In this document: positions 54,018 to 63,971 of the stretch, piece by piece
Position numbering within the stretch: the stretch's first letter is position 1
How the letters are laid out: each line of letters opens with the position of its first letter
DNA from: Defluviitalea raffinosedens
GTDB taxonomy: Bacteria > Bacillota > Clostridia > Lachnospirales > Defluviitaleaceae
Length of the DNA: 64,000 nucleotides
Assembly (NCBI RefSeq): GCF_016908775.1
Contig: NZ_JAFBEP010000011.1
Span: 1 to 64,000 of the forward strand
Direction: 5' to 3'
The notes under the pieces: model-generated
What the model was told of the DNA's origin: nothing
The model's input: only the letters and a program-made list of their open reading frames with translations
Databases searched by the model: none
Made by a program: the position numbers and the translations under genes

Positions 54018-55010
54018 ATGGGAATCTTTAAGAAAAAACAAGAAGACAAAACAACTCAGCAAAATGAAAATTTGCAAAAGCAATTAGCTCGTCAGTTTAA
54101 TGACGCTTTAAATCCTGTAAAAACCAGTGTAGATGAATTAAAAGATATTGTAACTGCGGCATCGGATGCTTCAGAGTCTATGACATCTCTTATAAATCAC
54201 CAGGTGCCTGCCTTTATAAATAATGGCACTCAACTGTCCGACATTACCAATCAATATGATGCCCTTGCTACTGAAACAAAACAAATTTCAGACAGCATAG
54301 AATCTATGAACGAGATTGCAAGCAACGCCGTTAAAACTGCAAAAGACGGCCAGATATACGTTGAAGAATCCATCAGTAAAATTAATAAACTTAAAAATAC
54401 AATCGAAAGAACCAATCATACCATTACTTCTTTGAACAAAAGCTCCAGTGAAATCGGTAACATTTCTCAAATTATTACTAGTATCTCCAGTCAAACTAAT
54501 CTTCTTGCATTAAATGCTTCCATTGAAGCGGCAAGAGCAGGAGAACATGGTAAAGGTTTCGCCGTTGTTGCAGAAGAAGTTCGTAAGCTGGCAGAACAGT
54601 CCTCTAAATCTGCAGAAGACATTACCAATTTAATTTCTGGATTACAAAAGCAAACAACAGAAATATCCGAAATTATGTCCAGCAGTGCTGCTGAAGTTAC
54701 TGAAACCGTTACAGCAGTTAATAAAGCAGGAGATGCTTTCGAAAGCATTAGCCAATTTGTTGAAACGATTTTATCTCAGTCCAGCATGATCAATCAAACC
54801 ATTGATATGATTTTAAAGAATATGAAATACATTTCTGATACTGTTGACGCTGCTGCTTCCACTTCACAACAAGGGGAAAGCATTATGAATGAATTGAAAC
54901 AAAACCATCAAATTCAAGTTCAATCCATCGGAGAGCTAAAACAGTTAAGCAACCATCTGACAAGTAAATTAAATACTCTTCAACAACTGGTAGATACCTA
55001 TAAAAATTAA
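54018..55010 (+). CDS. Soluble methyl-accepting chemotaxis-type receptor
   Basis: 330 residues, all alpha helical, no membrane segment. The signalling hairpin tip reads [20 protein letters not shown] followed by [17 protein letters not shown], the contact site for CheA and CheW. The first 50 residues are charged and contain no known sensor domain. It may report a cytoplasmic signal or attach to another receptor. No other chemotaxis gene is in the window. Start ATG behind GAGGAGG. Confidence 0.88.
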   Translation: MGIFKKKQEDKTTQQNENLQKQLARQFNDALNPVKTSVDELKDIVTAASDASESMTSLINHQVPAFINNGTQLSDITNQYDALATETKQISDSIESMNEIASNAVKTAKDGQIYVEESISKINKLKNTIERTNHTITSLNKSSSEIGNISQIITSISSQTNLLALNASIEAARAGEHGKGFAVVAEEVRKLAEQSSKSAEDITNLISGLQKQTTEISEIMSSSAAEVTETVTAVNKAGDAFESISQFVETILSQSSMINQTIDMILKNMKYISDTVDAAASTSQQGESIMNELKQNHQIQVQSIGELKQLSNHLTSKLNTLQQLVDTYKN

Positions 55011-55026
55011 TCAGTCTGTCCAAATA

Positions 55027-55061
55027 AAAAACTCCTTTTTACTTTTTAAAAAGGAGTTTTT
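55027..55061. terminator. Bidirectional terminator
   Basis: A 14-bp stem (AAAAACTCCTTTTT with AAAAAGGAGTTTTT), 7-nt loop, between converging genes. Confidence 0.88.
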
Positions 55062-55072
55062 AAATTATAAAA

Positions 55073-55933
55073 TTATTGAATGCTGATGGTATAAGAACAC
55101 GCAAACTCTTCATCAGGATCAATGGACAGAATACCTGCCTTCTCCTTAAAATCTACAATGTTGTTTTTATAGTCTGCAATTCCCAGCCAGGGCTCAATGC
55201 ATATAAATGGTGCTCCCTCAGGCTTTGACCAAATCCCTAAATAACGAAATTCATCAAAGGTAACACGAATTGCTTTAGTCGATTTAATACTTTTTAAAGT
55301 AATATACCTGGATTCAGTGTTTTCCACTATAAGTGCATCATTTGCAAATAAATCCTTTGTGATAGGGATTATTTTTTCATGATTTAAGAAGGGTTGCTTT
55401 TCTTCTGAAATTAACCCATCTTCCAGGCATATTTTGTCTAAAGTTTCCTCTTTTTCAAATTCCAATACATAATCTTCCATCCTTTCTCCTTCTATCAGAG
55501 GACAGTTAAATCCAGGATGGCCGCCGATGGAAAAATATATTTTTTGAACATCTGTATTTTTTACAAAATATTTTACTATAATGCTCTTCTTAGCCAATAT
55601 GTATTCCACTCTTAACTGAAAATGATATGGATAGTGTTTAAGCGTATTTTCATTACTGGTCAGCTGATATAAAATATGTTCTTCGGATTCTTCAAGAATA
55701 TCAAAAATCATGTCTCTGGCAAATCCATGCTGTGTCATACGATATTCATTTCCATCAATAGTGTATTTATTGTCATTTAGTCTTCCTACGATCGGAAATA
55801 AAATGGGTGCATGTCTTCCCCATATCTTATGATCTCCCTGCCACAAATACTCCGTATGATCTTCTTTTAGTATGATACTTGTTAATTCTGCTCCTTCTGG
55901 TTTCGTTTTTACTTTAACCCACTGATTCTCCAT
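55073..55933 (-). CDS. Aldose 1-epimerase-family protein
   Basis: 286 residues, beta-sandwich of the GalM/YeaD type. Motifs: GRHAPILFPIVGRLNDNKYT, MTQHGFARDMIF (first His), YFSIGGHPGFNCPLIEGE (second His) and APFICIEPWLGIADY (catalytic Glu). It would interconvert sugar anomers. It lies near two sugar ABC transporters but is separated from them by a 290-bp gap containing a terminator. Confidence 0.87.
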   Translation of the reverse strand: MENQWVKVKTKPEGAELTSIILKEDHTEYLWQGDHKIWGRHAPILFPIVGRLNDNKYTIDGNEYRMTQHGFARDMIFDILEESEEHILYQLTSNENTLKHYPYHFQLRVEYILAKKSIIVKYFVKNTDVQKIYFSIGGHPGFNCPLIEGERMEDYVLEFEKEETLDKICLEDGLISEEKQPFLNHEKIIPITKDLFANDALIVENTESRYITLKSIKSTKAIRVTFDEFRYLGIWSKPEGAPFICIEPWLGIADYKNNIVDFKEKAGILSIDPDEEFACSYTISIQ

Positions 55934-56114
55934 TAATTCTCCCCCTTAAAAGATGGTTACTTATATTATTATAACAAAAATAACCAGAAAATATCTAAAA
56001 ACTATTTCTCCATCGGTCAAGCTTTCCACCTCTTCAGTCAGTAATTTAACCAATACCCTTTGGGGCATATCAAAGGGAGAGTGATTTTATAGAAAATACA
56101 GATTAGAAAAAGCA

Positions 56115-56153
56115 AATGCCAGGATGCATCCATTCGTCATACATCCCAGCATT
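56115..56153 (-). terminator. Terminator of the chvE-type sugar operon
   Basis: On the minus strand AATGC-GGATG pairs with CATCC-GCATT around a 12-nt loop and is followed by TGCTTTTTCT. It ends the operon about 75 bp past the permease stop. The rest of 55934-56226 has no gene that I can see. Confidence 0.65.
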
Positions 56154-56226
56154 AATAGAATCAAATAGATTTAATCATTCTTTTACATTCAAAACCGAAT
56201 ACTGCCTAAATAATTATTGAAAGATC

Positions 56227-57390
56227 TTAAGATGATTTAGATTTTGTAAATAAGTCAAAGGCTACTGCTATCAGAAGAACTAATCCTTTAATAGCTTGTT
56301 GCCAGTCGATACCAAGACCCATAATGGACATACCATTGTTCATAACACCCATTACAAGGCCTCCAACCATTGCTCCTACAACGGTTCCTATACCTCCTGT
56401 TGAAGATGCGCCTCCAATATAACAAGCTGCAATCGCATCAAGCTCAAATCCGTTACCTGCTTTTGGTGTTGCAGCATTTAATCTGGCTGCAAAAATTAAT
56501 CCTGAAAGAGCAGATAACATTCCCATATTAACGAATACCCAGAATAAGACTTTTTCTGATTTTACACCAGATAATTTTGCTGCTTTTTCATTTCCACCTA
56601 CAGCATAAATATGTCTACCAGGAACGGTTTTATTGGTGATAAATGCATAAATAACAATTAATACAGCCAATAATATTAAAATATTTGGAAGACCTTTATA
56701 ACTTGAAAATACAAAGCTAAAGTAAAGAATTACAGCAATGATTCCAACCAATTTAGCTACCATAAAGCCTATTGGTGGCACTTCAAAATTATATTTTAAC
56801 TGAGTTTTTCTATTATTTAATTCCATAATAACAATGATAACAGATAATAAGACACCAATAAGAATGGTTGTAATATGAGCTCCCTGACCTCCAAATACAT
56901 CAGGAATAAATCCAGAACTTATTTTTGTAAAAGCTTCTGGAAAAGGAGCAATAGATGTTCCTTTTAATACTACCATGGTTAATCCTCTAAAAACCAACAT
57001 GCCAGCTAAGGTTACAATAAAGGCTGGAATTCTAACATATGCAATCCAGAATCCTTGCCAAGCACCAATTATTGCTCCAATAATTAAACATATAATCATA
57101 GCTACAAAAAAGTTAACTTTCATATTTACCATCAATATTGCACCAATAGCACCTACAAAAGCTACAACGGATCCTACAGACAAATCAACATTACCAGTTA
57201 TAATAACTAGCAACATTCCAATCGCTAAAACTAAAATATAACTGTTTTGCAGGATCAAGTTTGTAATATTTAATGGTTTTAATAAAACGCCTTCAGTGAT
57301 AATTTGGAATAACAAAGCAATAGATACTAATGCAATTACCATACCATATTGTCTAATATTGCTTTTAAACATTGCCTTCAAGGTTTTCAT
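56227..57390 (-). CDS. Sugar ABC transporter permease, MmsB/GguB-like
   Basis: 387 residues, about ten membrane segments. The permease signature GNVDLSVGSVVAFVGAIGAI and GGNEKAAKLSGVKSEKVLFW, with AACYIGGASSTGGIGTVVGA, is that of RbsC/XylH-type proteins; the long form with a loop near residues 190-230 fits the GguB/MmsB branch. It works with the ATPase and ChvE-like protein upstream (14-bp gap to the ATPase). Start ATG behind AGGAGG. Confidence 0.92.
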   Translation of the reverse strand: MKTLKAMFKSNIRQYGMVIALVSIALLFQIITEGVLLKPLNITNLILQNSYILVLAIGMLLVIITGNVDLSVGSVVAFVGAIGAILMVNMKVNFFVAMIICLIIGAIIGAWQGFWIAYVRIPAFIVTLAGMLVFRGLTMVVLKGTSIAPFPEAFTKISSGFIPDVFGGQGAHITTILIGVLLSVIIVIMELNNRKTQLKYNFEVPPIGFMVAKLVGIIAVILYFSFVFSSYKGLPNILILLAVLIVIYAFITNKTVPGRHIYAVGGNEKAAKLSGVKSEKVLFWVFVNMGMLSALSGLIFAARLNAATPKAGNGFELDAIAACYIGGASSTGGIGTVVGAMVGGLVMGVMNNGMSIMGLGIDWQQAIKGLVLLIAVAFDLFTKSKSS

Positions 57391-57404
57391 TGCTATACCT
57401 CCTG

Positions 57405-58928
57405 TTATTGATTCACGACATATTTCATAATTTTTTCTTGAGTTGCTTCTTTTCCGTCTAATTCTCCTGTGATTCTTCCTTCACTCATAACATAAATTCT
57501 GTCACACATTCCGAGAATTTCAGGAAGTTCTGAAGAAATGAGCAAAATTCCTTTTCCTTCGCTAACGAGCTGATTGATAATTGTATAAATTTCATATTTT
57601 GCTCCAACGTCAATTCCTCGGGTAGGTTCATCCAAAATCAATATATCTGGTTTCGTTAAGATCCATCGGCTTAAAACAACCTTTTGTTGGTTACCACCAC
57701 TTAGATTACCTGTTTTTTGCATAATACTTGGAGCTTTAATATTCATTTTCTTTCTAAACTTTTCAGCTTCTATAACTTCCTGGCTTTCGTTTACTACAAG
57801 ATTTTTTGACAACTTATTTAAACTGGATAAAGAGATATTACGTTTAATACTATCAATTAAAATCAATCCATAATTTTTTCTATCTTCTGTTACATATGCC
57901 AAACCATTCTCAATAGCTTTATTGACATTATTCAAATGAATCTCTTTACCATCTTTGTAAATATGGCCACTGATCTTTTTACCATATGATTTACCAAAAA
58001 TACTCATAGCCAGTTCTGTTCTTCCAGATCCCATTAATCCAGCAATACCTACTATTTCACCTTTTCTTATATTGAAGCTCACATTATCAATGACTTTTCT
58101 ATCTTCATGAAGTGGATGATAAACAGTCCAATCTTTTACTTCAAAAATAACTTCTCCAATATTGGATTCTCTTTTAGGGAAACGGTCTACTAATTCTCTT
58201 CCTACCATTCCTTGTATGATTCTATCTTCTGTAATGTTATCCTTTTCTTTATCCAAGGTCTCAATGGTTTTACCATCGCGTATAACTGTGATAGAATCAG
58301 CAACCTTTGAAACTTCATTTAACTTGTGAGAAATCAGGATAGAAGATATTCCTTGCTTCTTAAATTCTAACAATAGATTTAATAAGTTTTCACTATCATC
58401 TTCATTTAGAGCTGCTGTCGGCTCGTCTAATATAAGAAGTTTTACTTCTTTAGATAAAGCTTTAGCGATTTCTACTAATTGCTGCTTACCAACCCCTATA
58501 TTGGTAATAAGCGTATTGGGAGACTCTTCTAATCCTACTTTTTCTAACAACTCTTTTGTCTTTAAGATTGTGCTGTTCCAATCTACTATTCCATTTTTAG
58601 CTCTTTCATTACCTAAAAATATATTTTCTGCTATGGATAAGTAGGGGATTAACGCTAATTCTTGGTGAATTATAACAATCCCTAAACCCTCACTCTGTTT
58701 AATATCTTTAAATTCACATTTTTTACCCTTAAAAAATATATCCCCTTCGTATGTTCCATAAGGATATACACCACTTAATACTTTCATAAGAGTAGATTTT
58801 CCTGCACCATTTTCTCCTACCAGTGCATGAATCTCTCCTTCTTTTACTTTCAAATTTACATTATCAAGAGCCTTAACCCCTGGAAATGTTTTGGTAATAT
58901 TTCTCATTTCCAAAATGAACTCTGACAT
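57405..58928 (-). CDS. Sugar ABC transporter ATPase, MmsA/GguA-like
   Basis: 507 residues with two ABC domains. Domain 1 has Walker [16 protein letters not shown] and Walker [12 protein letters not shown]; its signature is degenerate ([16 protein letters not shown]). Domain 2 has the signature [15 protein letters not shown] and [11 protein letters not shown] but no standard P-loop, as in other RbsA-type proteins. It powers uptake of pentoses or galactosides. A 19-bp perfect hairpin separates it from chvE. Confidence 0.93.
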   Translation of the reverse strand: MSEFILEMRNITKTFPGVKALDNVNLKVKEGEIHALVGENGAGKSTLMKVLSGVYPYGTYEGDIFFKGKKCEFKDIKQSEGLGIVIIHQELALIPYLSIAENIFLGNERAKNGIVDWNSTILKTKELLEKVGLEESPNTLITNIGVGKQQLVEIAKALSKEVKLLILDEPTAALNEDDSENLLNLLLEFKKQGISSILISHKLNEVSKVADSITVIRDGKTIETLDKEKDNITEDRIIQGMVGRELVDRFPKRESNIGEVIFEVKDWTVYHPLHEDRKVIDNVSFNIRKGEIVGIAGLMGSGRTELAMSIFGKSYGKKISGHIYKDGKEIHLNNVNKAIENGLAYVTEDRKNYGLILIDSIKRNISLSSLNKLSKNLVVNESQEVIEAEKFRKKMNIKAPSIMQKTGNLSGGNQQKVVLSRWILTKPDILILDEPTRGIDVGAKYEIYTIINQLVSEGKGILLISSELPEILGMCDRIYVMSEGRITGELDGKEATQEKIMKYVVNQ

Positions 58929-58958
58929 AACGCTTCTGACCTCCTAACGCAGAGTAAT

Positions 58959-58999
58959 AAAATATTTTAGTGATGGCATTGCCATCACTAAAATATTTT
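58959..58999 (-). terminator. Perfect 19-bp hairpin between chvE and the ATPase gene
   Basis: AAAATATTTTAGTGATGGC is exactly complementary to 58981-58999 with a 3-nt loop. It begins 10 bp after the chvE stop. Such hairpins lower expression of the transporter genes relative to the binding protein, by partial termination or by protecting the chvE mRNA end. Confidence 0.8.
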
Positions 59000-59008
59000 T
59001 AAATCATA

Positions 59009-60115
59009 TTATTGAAAATCAGCTTCTGTATAGTATCCTGAATCTACTAAAACTTCTTTGTAGTTTGTAATATCAACGGATACAGGTTCACACAAGTAAG
59101 AAGGAACTACTTTTACGCCATTATCATAAGTTGTTGTATCATTTACTTCAGGTTCTTTACCATTTAAAACTGCATCTACCATTTCAACTGCTTTTGCTGC
59201 AAGAGTTCTTGTATCTTTAAATACTGTTTGTGTTTGTTCTCCAGCAATGATAGATTTAATAGATGGCAACTCAGCATCTTGTCCTGTAACGATTGGCATT
59301 GGCATATCTGCTGTACCATATCCAACACCTTTTAATGAAGAAATGATACCAATACTAATTCCATCATATGGAGATAATACAGCGTCAATTCTCTCTGTTG
59401 TATAGTGTGCACTTAAAAGGTTATCCATTCTTGCCTGTGCAGTAGCTCCATCCCATCTGAGGGTAGATACTTTATCCATTCCCATTTGGCCACTTTTTAC
59501 AACCAATTGACCATTGTCAATATATGGTTGAAGAATAGACATTGCTCCATCATAGAAGAAATATGCGTTGTTATCATCAGGAGACCCTCCGAATAATTCA
59601 ATATTGAAAGGTCCTTTTCCTTCTTTTAATCCTAATTTTTCTTCAATATAACTTCCTTGTTGTACTCCTACTTTAAAGTTATCAAATGTTGCATAGTAAC
59701 TTACATGTTCACTGTTTCTGATTAAACGGTCATAAGCTATAACAGGAATTCCTGCTTCATTAGCCTTTGCTAAGACATCTGTTAAAGCTTCTCCATCAAT
59801 TGAAGCAATTACTAATGCAGCTACACCTTTTGTAATCATGTTTTCAATTTGTGAAACTTGGTTTTCTACAACGTCTTCCGCATATTGAAGATCTGTTTTA
59901 TAACCTAATGCTTCGAATTGCTTAACCATGTTTTCTCCGTCATTAATCCATCTTTGTGAGGATTTTGTTGGCATTGCAATTCCTATTGTTTTATCATTAT
60001 TGGCATTGTTACTTCCTGTTGCTTCTCCCCCACTTGGTGTTTCAGTCTTACTTCCACAAGCGGTCATTGCAAATACTAAAGCAAACATGACAAAAATTGA
60101 TAATAATCTTTTCAT
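59009..60115 (-). CDS. ChvE-like sugar-binding lipoprotein
   Basis: 368 residues. Lipobox MTACGSKTE (Cys20) and a short Ser/Gly linker. The periplasmic-binding-protein type 1 fold is clear: [60 protein letters not shown], and [20 protein letters not shown]. The sequence pattern is that of ChvE/MmsA-system binding proteins for multiple sugars such as galactose, arabinose or xylose. The promoter is overlapped by a DeoR-type site, so induction by sugar is likely. Confidence 0.92.
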   Translation of the reverse strand: MKRLLSIFVMFALVFAMTACGSKTETPSGGEATGSNNANNDKTIGIAMPTKSSQRWINDGENMVKQFEALGYKTDLQYAEDVVENQVSQIENMITKGVAALVIASIDGEALTDVLAKANEAGIPVIAYDRLIRNSEHVSYYATFDNFKVGVQQGSYIEEKLGLKEGKGPFNIELFGGSPDDNNAYFFYDGAMSILQPYIDNGQLVVKSGQMGMDKVSTLRWDGATAQARMDNLLSAHYTTERIDAVLSPYDGISIGIISSLKGVGYGTADMPMPIVTGQDAELPSIKSIIAGEQTQTVFKDTRTLAAKAVEMVDAVLNGKEPEVNDTTTYDNGVKVVPSYLCEPVSVDITNYKEVLVDSGYYTEADFQ

Positions 60116-60151
60116 TTTTTTGCCCCTCTCTTTTCATTTATGTTTGTTTTG

Positions 60152-60196
60152 TTTCGCTTACGTTCATATATTAGCATATCCTATCTTTTTTAGCAA
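60152..60196 (-). promoter_or_regulatory. chvE promoter with overlapping DeoR-type site
   Basis: TTGCTA (60191-60196, minus strand), 17-bp spacer, TAATAT (60168-60173). Directly next to the -10, at 60152-60167, is TTTCGCTTACGTTCAT, which matches the consensus TTTCGWTTNTGWTCRT at all but two positions. A repressor there would cover the start site. Confidence 0.65.
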
Positions 60197-60220
60197 TACT
60201 TTTACCAAAAAAAATTAAAA

Positions 60221-60274
60221 AAAAATCAGTCCTTTGTAGAATCTAAATAATACCACAATAAAATAACTGATTTT
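60221..60274 (-). terminator. Possible terminator with long loop
   Basis: AAAATCAGT pairs with ACTGATTTT across a loop of about 35 nt; the minus strand continues in T runs. It could stop read-through from the upstream ATPase gene. The loop is unusually long, so this is uncertain. Confidence 0.35.
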
Positions 60275-60336
60275 CGCTTGATATTTATCACATTTTTAAG
60301 TTAAATTCAGCGATAATATTGTATCTGTTTCTATCT

Positions 60337-60405
60337 GGTTTAGTTTCGATTATGTTCGTTTTATATTTTCGTTTTTGATCATTTTATCTTTTCGTTTGTG
60401 TTCAT
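60337..60405. promoter_or_regulatory. Three 23-bp phased operator repeats
   Basis: Units at 60337-60359, 60360-60382 and 60383-60405 share TTTCGNTTNTGNTCRT at the same offset. The exact 23-bp period puts the sites on nearly the same helix face. DeoR-family repressors bind repeated TTTCGTTT-type sites, and a DeoR gene lies 1.5 kb away. The cluster is about 180 bp upstream of the chvE promoter copy of the same site, which would suit looping. Confidence 0.7.
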
Positions 60406-60411
60406 TTTATA

Positions 60412-61911
60412 TTATTTTTTACCTCCGGTGGCATAATACATGATTTTTTCTTGACTTGCTTCGTTTCTTGGAATCTCTGCAACAATTTCTCCTCTGTACA
60501 ATACCAGAATCCGATCGCACATCCCTAGTACTTCATTGATATCTGAAGATGTCAGTATAATGGAAGCTCCCTTTCTAACCAATTCATTCATCAAATTATA
60601 CACATCCACTTTAGAAGCAATATCAATTCCTCTTGTTGGCTCATCCATAATAAAAATTTTAGACTTGGACATCATCCATTTTGCCAATACCACTTTTTGT
60701 TGATTGCCACCACTTAAATAGGCCACTTCGTCATTGATCGATCCACATTTTATATTTAATCTATTGGTATAATTATTGACGATATCCCTTTCTTTGTCTA
60801 ATTTCATTAAAAACTTTCCAGAAACTTGGTCAATGCTGGATGCAGTAATATTATGTGGTATTTTTAAAGACATAAATAATCCTTCTGTACTTCTGTCTTC
60901 TGTTACATATCCAATACCTGCTTTTATCGCATCACTGGGAGAATCTATTGAAACCTTTTTATTTTCAATCATTATTTCTCCACTATCTATTTTATCTATT
61001 CCAAAAATCGATTTAGCAATTTTGCTTCTTCCTGACCCTACCATTCCCGTAATGCCTAAAATCTCTTTTCTTCTAAGAGAAAAATTAATATTTTTGAGTA
61101 TGTTACCTACATTCAAATTGATTACAGACAATATTTCTTTTCCTGGTTTTATGGTTAATTTGGGATACCTGTCTTTTAAATCTAATCCCGTCATCATGTG
61201 GATGATATTATTTTCGTTCATACTGGATACGGATTCTGTACAAATAATTTTACCATCTCTTATTACAGAGACCCTGTCTCCTATCTGTCTTATTTCTTCA
61301 AAACGATGAGAAATATAAAAAATAGATACCCCTGACTTTTTTAACTCTCTAATAATCTTAAAGAGCTGTTCTGATTCAACATCTGTAAGTGTAGAAGTAG
61401 GCTCATCCATAATGATAATTTTTGCATTGGATACATATGCTTTTGCGATCTCCACTAATTGTCTTTGGGAATTCCCCAGATTTCTTACTAATTCTCTGCC
61501 ATCCATGTCAAAATTCAATTTATCAAATAATTCCTGGCAATTCTGGTACATTTTTGACCAGTCTATAAGCTTAAAATTCTGACTGAGTAAAGGTTTTTTA
61601 TCCAAAAATATATTTTCAGCTACAGAAAAATGGTCAAAAAGAGAAACCTCCTGATGAATCATGGTAATCCCCATTTTCTTTGCATGACTTGGAGACTGAA
61701 TAGAAATAGGTTGTCCTTCAAAATAAAGTTCACCGCTATCCGGTGAATAAATCCCCCATAATATGTTCATCAAAGAAGTCTTCCCGGCTCCATTTTCTCC
61801 CAATAATATATGAACTTCTCCCCTTTGAAGATCCAGATTAATGTTTTCTAAAGCAAAAGACTCTGAAAGTCTTTTATTGATATTTTTCATTAAAAATATT
61901 GTATCACTCAT
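60412..61911 (-). CDS. Second sugar ABC transporter ATPase, RbsA-like
   Basis: 499 residues, two ABC domains: Walker A LLGENGAGKTSLMN, Walker B IIMDEPTSTL, and in the second half [15 protein letters not shown] with [11 protein letters not shown]. The first signature is degenerate ([15 protein letters not shown]). It is a paralogue of the MmsA-like protein but clearly distinct. Its start is next to the deoR stop and its ribosome binding site lies in the deoR end, so they are one operon. The cognate permease is probably the divergent gene at 62952. Confidence 0.92.
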   Translation of the reverse strand: MSDTIFLMKNINKRLSESFALENINLDLQRGEVHILLGENGAGKTSLMNILWGIYSPDSGELYFEGQPISIQSPSHAKKMGITMIHQEVSLFDHFSVAENIFLDKKPLLSQNFKLIDWSKMYQNCQELFDKLNFDMDGRELVRNLGNSQRQLVEIAKAYVSNAKIIIMDEPTSTLTDVESEQLFKIIRELKKSGVSIFYISHRFEEIRQIGDRVSVIRDGKIICTESVSSMNENNIIHMMTGLDLKDRYPKLTIKPGKEILSVINLNVGNILKNINFSLRRKEILGITGMVGSGRSKIAKSIFGIDKIDSGEIMIENKKVSIDSPSDAIKAGIGYVTEDRSTEGLFMSLKIPHNITASSIDQVSGKFLMKLDKERDIVNNYTNRLNIKCGSINDEVAYLSGGNQQKVVLAKWMMSKSKIFIMDEPTRGIDIASKVDVYNLMNELVRKGASIILTSSDINEVLGMCDRILVLYRGEIVAEIPRNEASQEKIMYYATGGKK

Positions 61912-62700
61912 CTATACGCCACCTTCATAAGCATTAAAAGCTGTGAAAAGTTGTATATTGTTTTCAAAAAAGTACTGTTTATAGTTTTCTGGTATTTTAG
62001 GATTAGTGATAATTTTATTTGCCATAGAAATAGGCCCTATCTGCGAAAAAGCAATATTATCAAAAGCTTTATAAAGGCATACAATAATACATTGATTGGC
62101 TATATGGATCATTTCATTAATAATAGATGCTTTTTCAATACTTTGTACTGTATATCCTCTTTTAATATTTACTCCGTCTACTTCTATAAAAGCTTTAGAG
62201 ACAAAAAATTCTCTAATGTTTTTCTCTGCAAATTTCCCTACGAGGCACATAGAAGCAGAATCCAGATCTCCTCCTGGAATGATTACTTTAATACTTGGAT
62301 TGCAGGAAAGTTCTGAGGCAATATTAAGGTCATTGGTTAATACCGTTAAATTTCTTTTATTGATAATTTTTTTTGCAATACACAAATTCGTAGGACCCTG
62401 ACTAAGCAAAATAATATCATTATCTTCTATCATATGATTAGCTATATCGCCAATCTCTAATCTTTCCTCAAAAAAAGGATCATTTTGCAAGTCAGAGTCA
62501 ATTTCTTCATCATACAACGCTTCATTAAGCAGTGCTCCACCATGGGTTCTGGTCAGAAACTTTTCGTTTTCTAATTTTTCCAGATCACGGCGAATCGTCA
62601 CTTCAGATACATTGAGAATGGAACTTAATGAAGAAACATGGATATATTTTTTATCTAATAAAATATTTTTTATGACCCTAATTCTCTCTGGTGCAAACAT
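61912..62700 (-). CDS. DeoR-family transcriptional regulator
   Basis: 262 residues. N-terminal DeoR helix-turn-helix: MFAPERIRVIKNILLDKKYI, VSSLSSILNVSEVTIRRDLE, KLENEKFLTRTHGGALL. The sensor domain (about 75-245) is of the DeoR effector-binding type (IILLSQGPTNLCIAKKI, VIIPGGDLDSASMCLVG) that senses sugar phosphates. One expected motif residue set, usually GTT for phosphate binding, appears as SQGPTN. It likely represses the sugar uptake genes around it, including through the TTTCG sites near chvE. Confidence 0.9.
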   Translation of the reverse strand: MFAPERIRVIKNILLDKKYIHVSSLSSILNVSEVTIRRDLEKLENEKFLTRTHGGALLNEALYDEEIDSDLQNDPFFEERLEIGDIANHMIEDNDIILLSQGPTNLCIAKKIINKRNLTVLTNDLNIASELSCNPSIKVIIPGGDLDSASMCLVGKFAEKNIREFFVSKAFIEVDGVNIKRGYTVQSIEKASIINEMIHIANQCIIVCLYKAFDNIAFSQIGPISMANKIITNPKIPENYKQYFFENNIQLFTAFNAYEGGV

Positions 62701-62741
62701 GAGCCAGCAATCCTCTCCCTAATTTTATTCAGTTTTAGTAT

Positions 62742-62758
62742 ATATGATTTAATCATAT
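62742..62758. promoter_or_regulatory. Palindrome in the deoR-permease intergenic region
   Basis: ATATGATT-T-AATCATAT, a perfect 17-bp palindrome about 42 bp upstream of the deoR start. It may be an operator. The TTTCG site found near chvE is absent from this gap. Confidence 0.35.
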
Positions 62759-62951
62759 TTTACAATAAACGATTTTCAATTCTATATTCTTTTAGAAATA
62801 ATTTCTATTTTTTCTATAATTTTTCCCAATTCAATTCCTGTATTTTCATAAAGTATTGAACTATATAATTCTTTGTAATACAATATGTATAAAAATAGGA
62901 ATTGTTCTTATCTTATTGGTTTTGCATTAAAAATCAGAAAGGATGTAAACC

Positions 62952-63971
62952 ATGAATCTATTTCAAGGTATAACTAAGCTCAAAGAAAACAAAAAATACA
63001 ATTCAGTGGTAAGATCTATAACTTCCTTTAGAGAAGCAGGAATTATATTAATTATTCTTGTCGTTTGTCTTATATTATCTCTATTGACCCCCCACTTTTT
63101 AACTCGTGATAATCTAATCACAACAGCTATTGGTCTTTCAGCAGATGGAATTATGGTAATAGGAATGACTGTTGCTTTAGTGTCTGGAGGCTTTGACCTT
63201 TCTGTCGGTTCTATAATGGGGTTAAGTGGTGTTACCGCTGGTATTCTATACCTTGAAGGAATGAACATTTGGATCGCCTGTATCATCGCTTTAATTGTAG
63301 GAATCATTTGCGGTCTTGTTAATGGCTTTTTTATTGGAATAGTGGGACTAAACCCTCTGATTACAACTCTAGGTATGATGGGCATTGCCCGTGGAGCCGC
63401 CTATGTTTTAACTCAAGGATCTCCCCTCTCACTATTTGCAATCCCAAAATCTTTTGCTTTTTTAGGAGAAGGTAAAATTTTAGGGATACCAGTAATCGTT
63501 TTTCTCTTTTTTGCAATGGCTATTATTGGGGACTTCCTGCTTAGGAGATCAGAACCGATAAGAAGGGTGTTTTATGTGGGAAGCAACGAAAAAGCTGCCA
63601 TACTTTCTGGTATTAATGCCTCTAAGGTAAAAATCGGTGTATTTATACTGACTGCTACTTTATCCAGTATTGCTGGAATACTCAGTTTGGCTAGATTTAC
63701 TGTAGCAGCTCCTACTGCAGGATTAGGCTCTGAATTAAGAGTCATTTCTGCTGCCGTTATTGGTGGTGCTAGTCTTAATGGAGGGGAAGGAACTATCTTA
63801 GGGGCTGTTTTAGGGGTTATATTATTAAATATCATCAGCAATGGTCTGATTTTATTAAATGTATCTGTATATTGGCAGGATTTAATTAATGGTATTATCT
63901 TAATTATTGCAGTTACTTTTGATTATATAAGTCATAAAAATAAACTTAAAAGACTTAAACTCAACAAATAA
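62952..63971 (+). CDS. Second sugar ABC transporter permease, RbsC-like
   Basis: 339 residues, about nine membrane segments. TVALVSGGFDLSVGSIMGLS and YVGSNEKAAILSGINASKVK, with ISAAVIGGASLNGGEGTILG, are permease signatures of the ribose/AI-2 family. Length is the ordinary short form, unlike the long MmsB-type permease at 56227. It is divergent from deoR and the RbsA-like ATPase. A ribosome binding site (GAGAGGAG) at the very end of the window (about 63984-63992) shows that another gene follows, probably the partner permease or binding protein. Confidence 0.9.
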   Translation: MNLFQGITKLKENKKYNSVVRSITSFREAGIILIILVVCLILSLLTPHFLTRDNLITTAIGLSADGIMVIGMTVALVSGGFDLSVGSIMGLSGVTAGILYLEGMNIWIACIIALIVGIICGLVNGFFIGIVGLNPLITTLGMMGIARGAAYVLTQGSPLSLFAIPKSFAFLGEGKILGIPVIVFLFFAMAIIGDFLLRRSEPIRRVFYVGSNEKAAILSGINASKVKIGVFILTATLSSIAGILSLARFTVAAPTAGLGSELRVISAAVIGGASLNGGEGTILGAVLGVILLNIISNGLILLNVSVYWQDLINGIILIIAVTFDYISHKNKLKRLKLNK

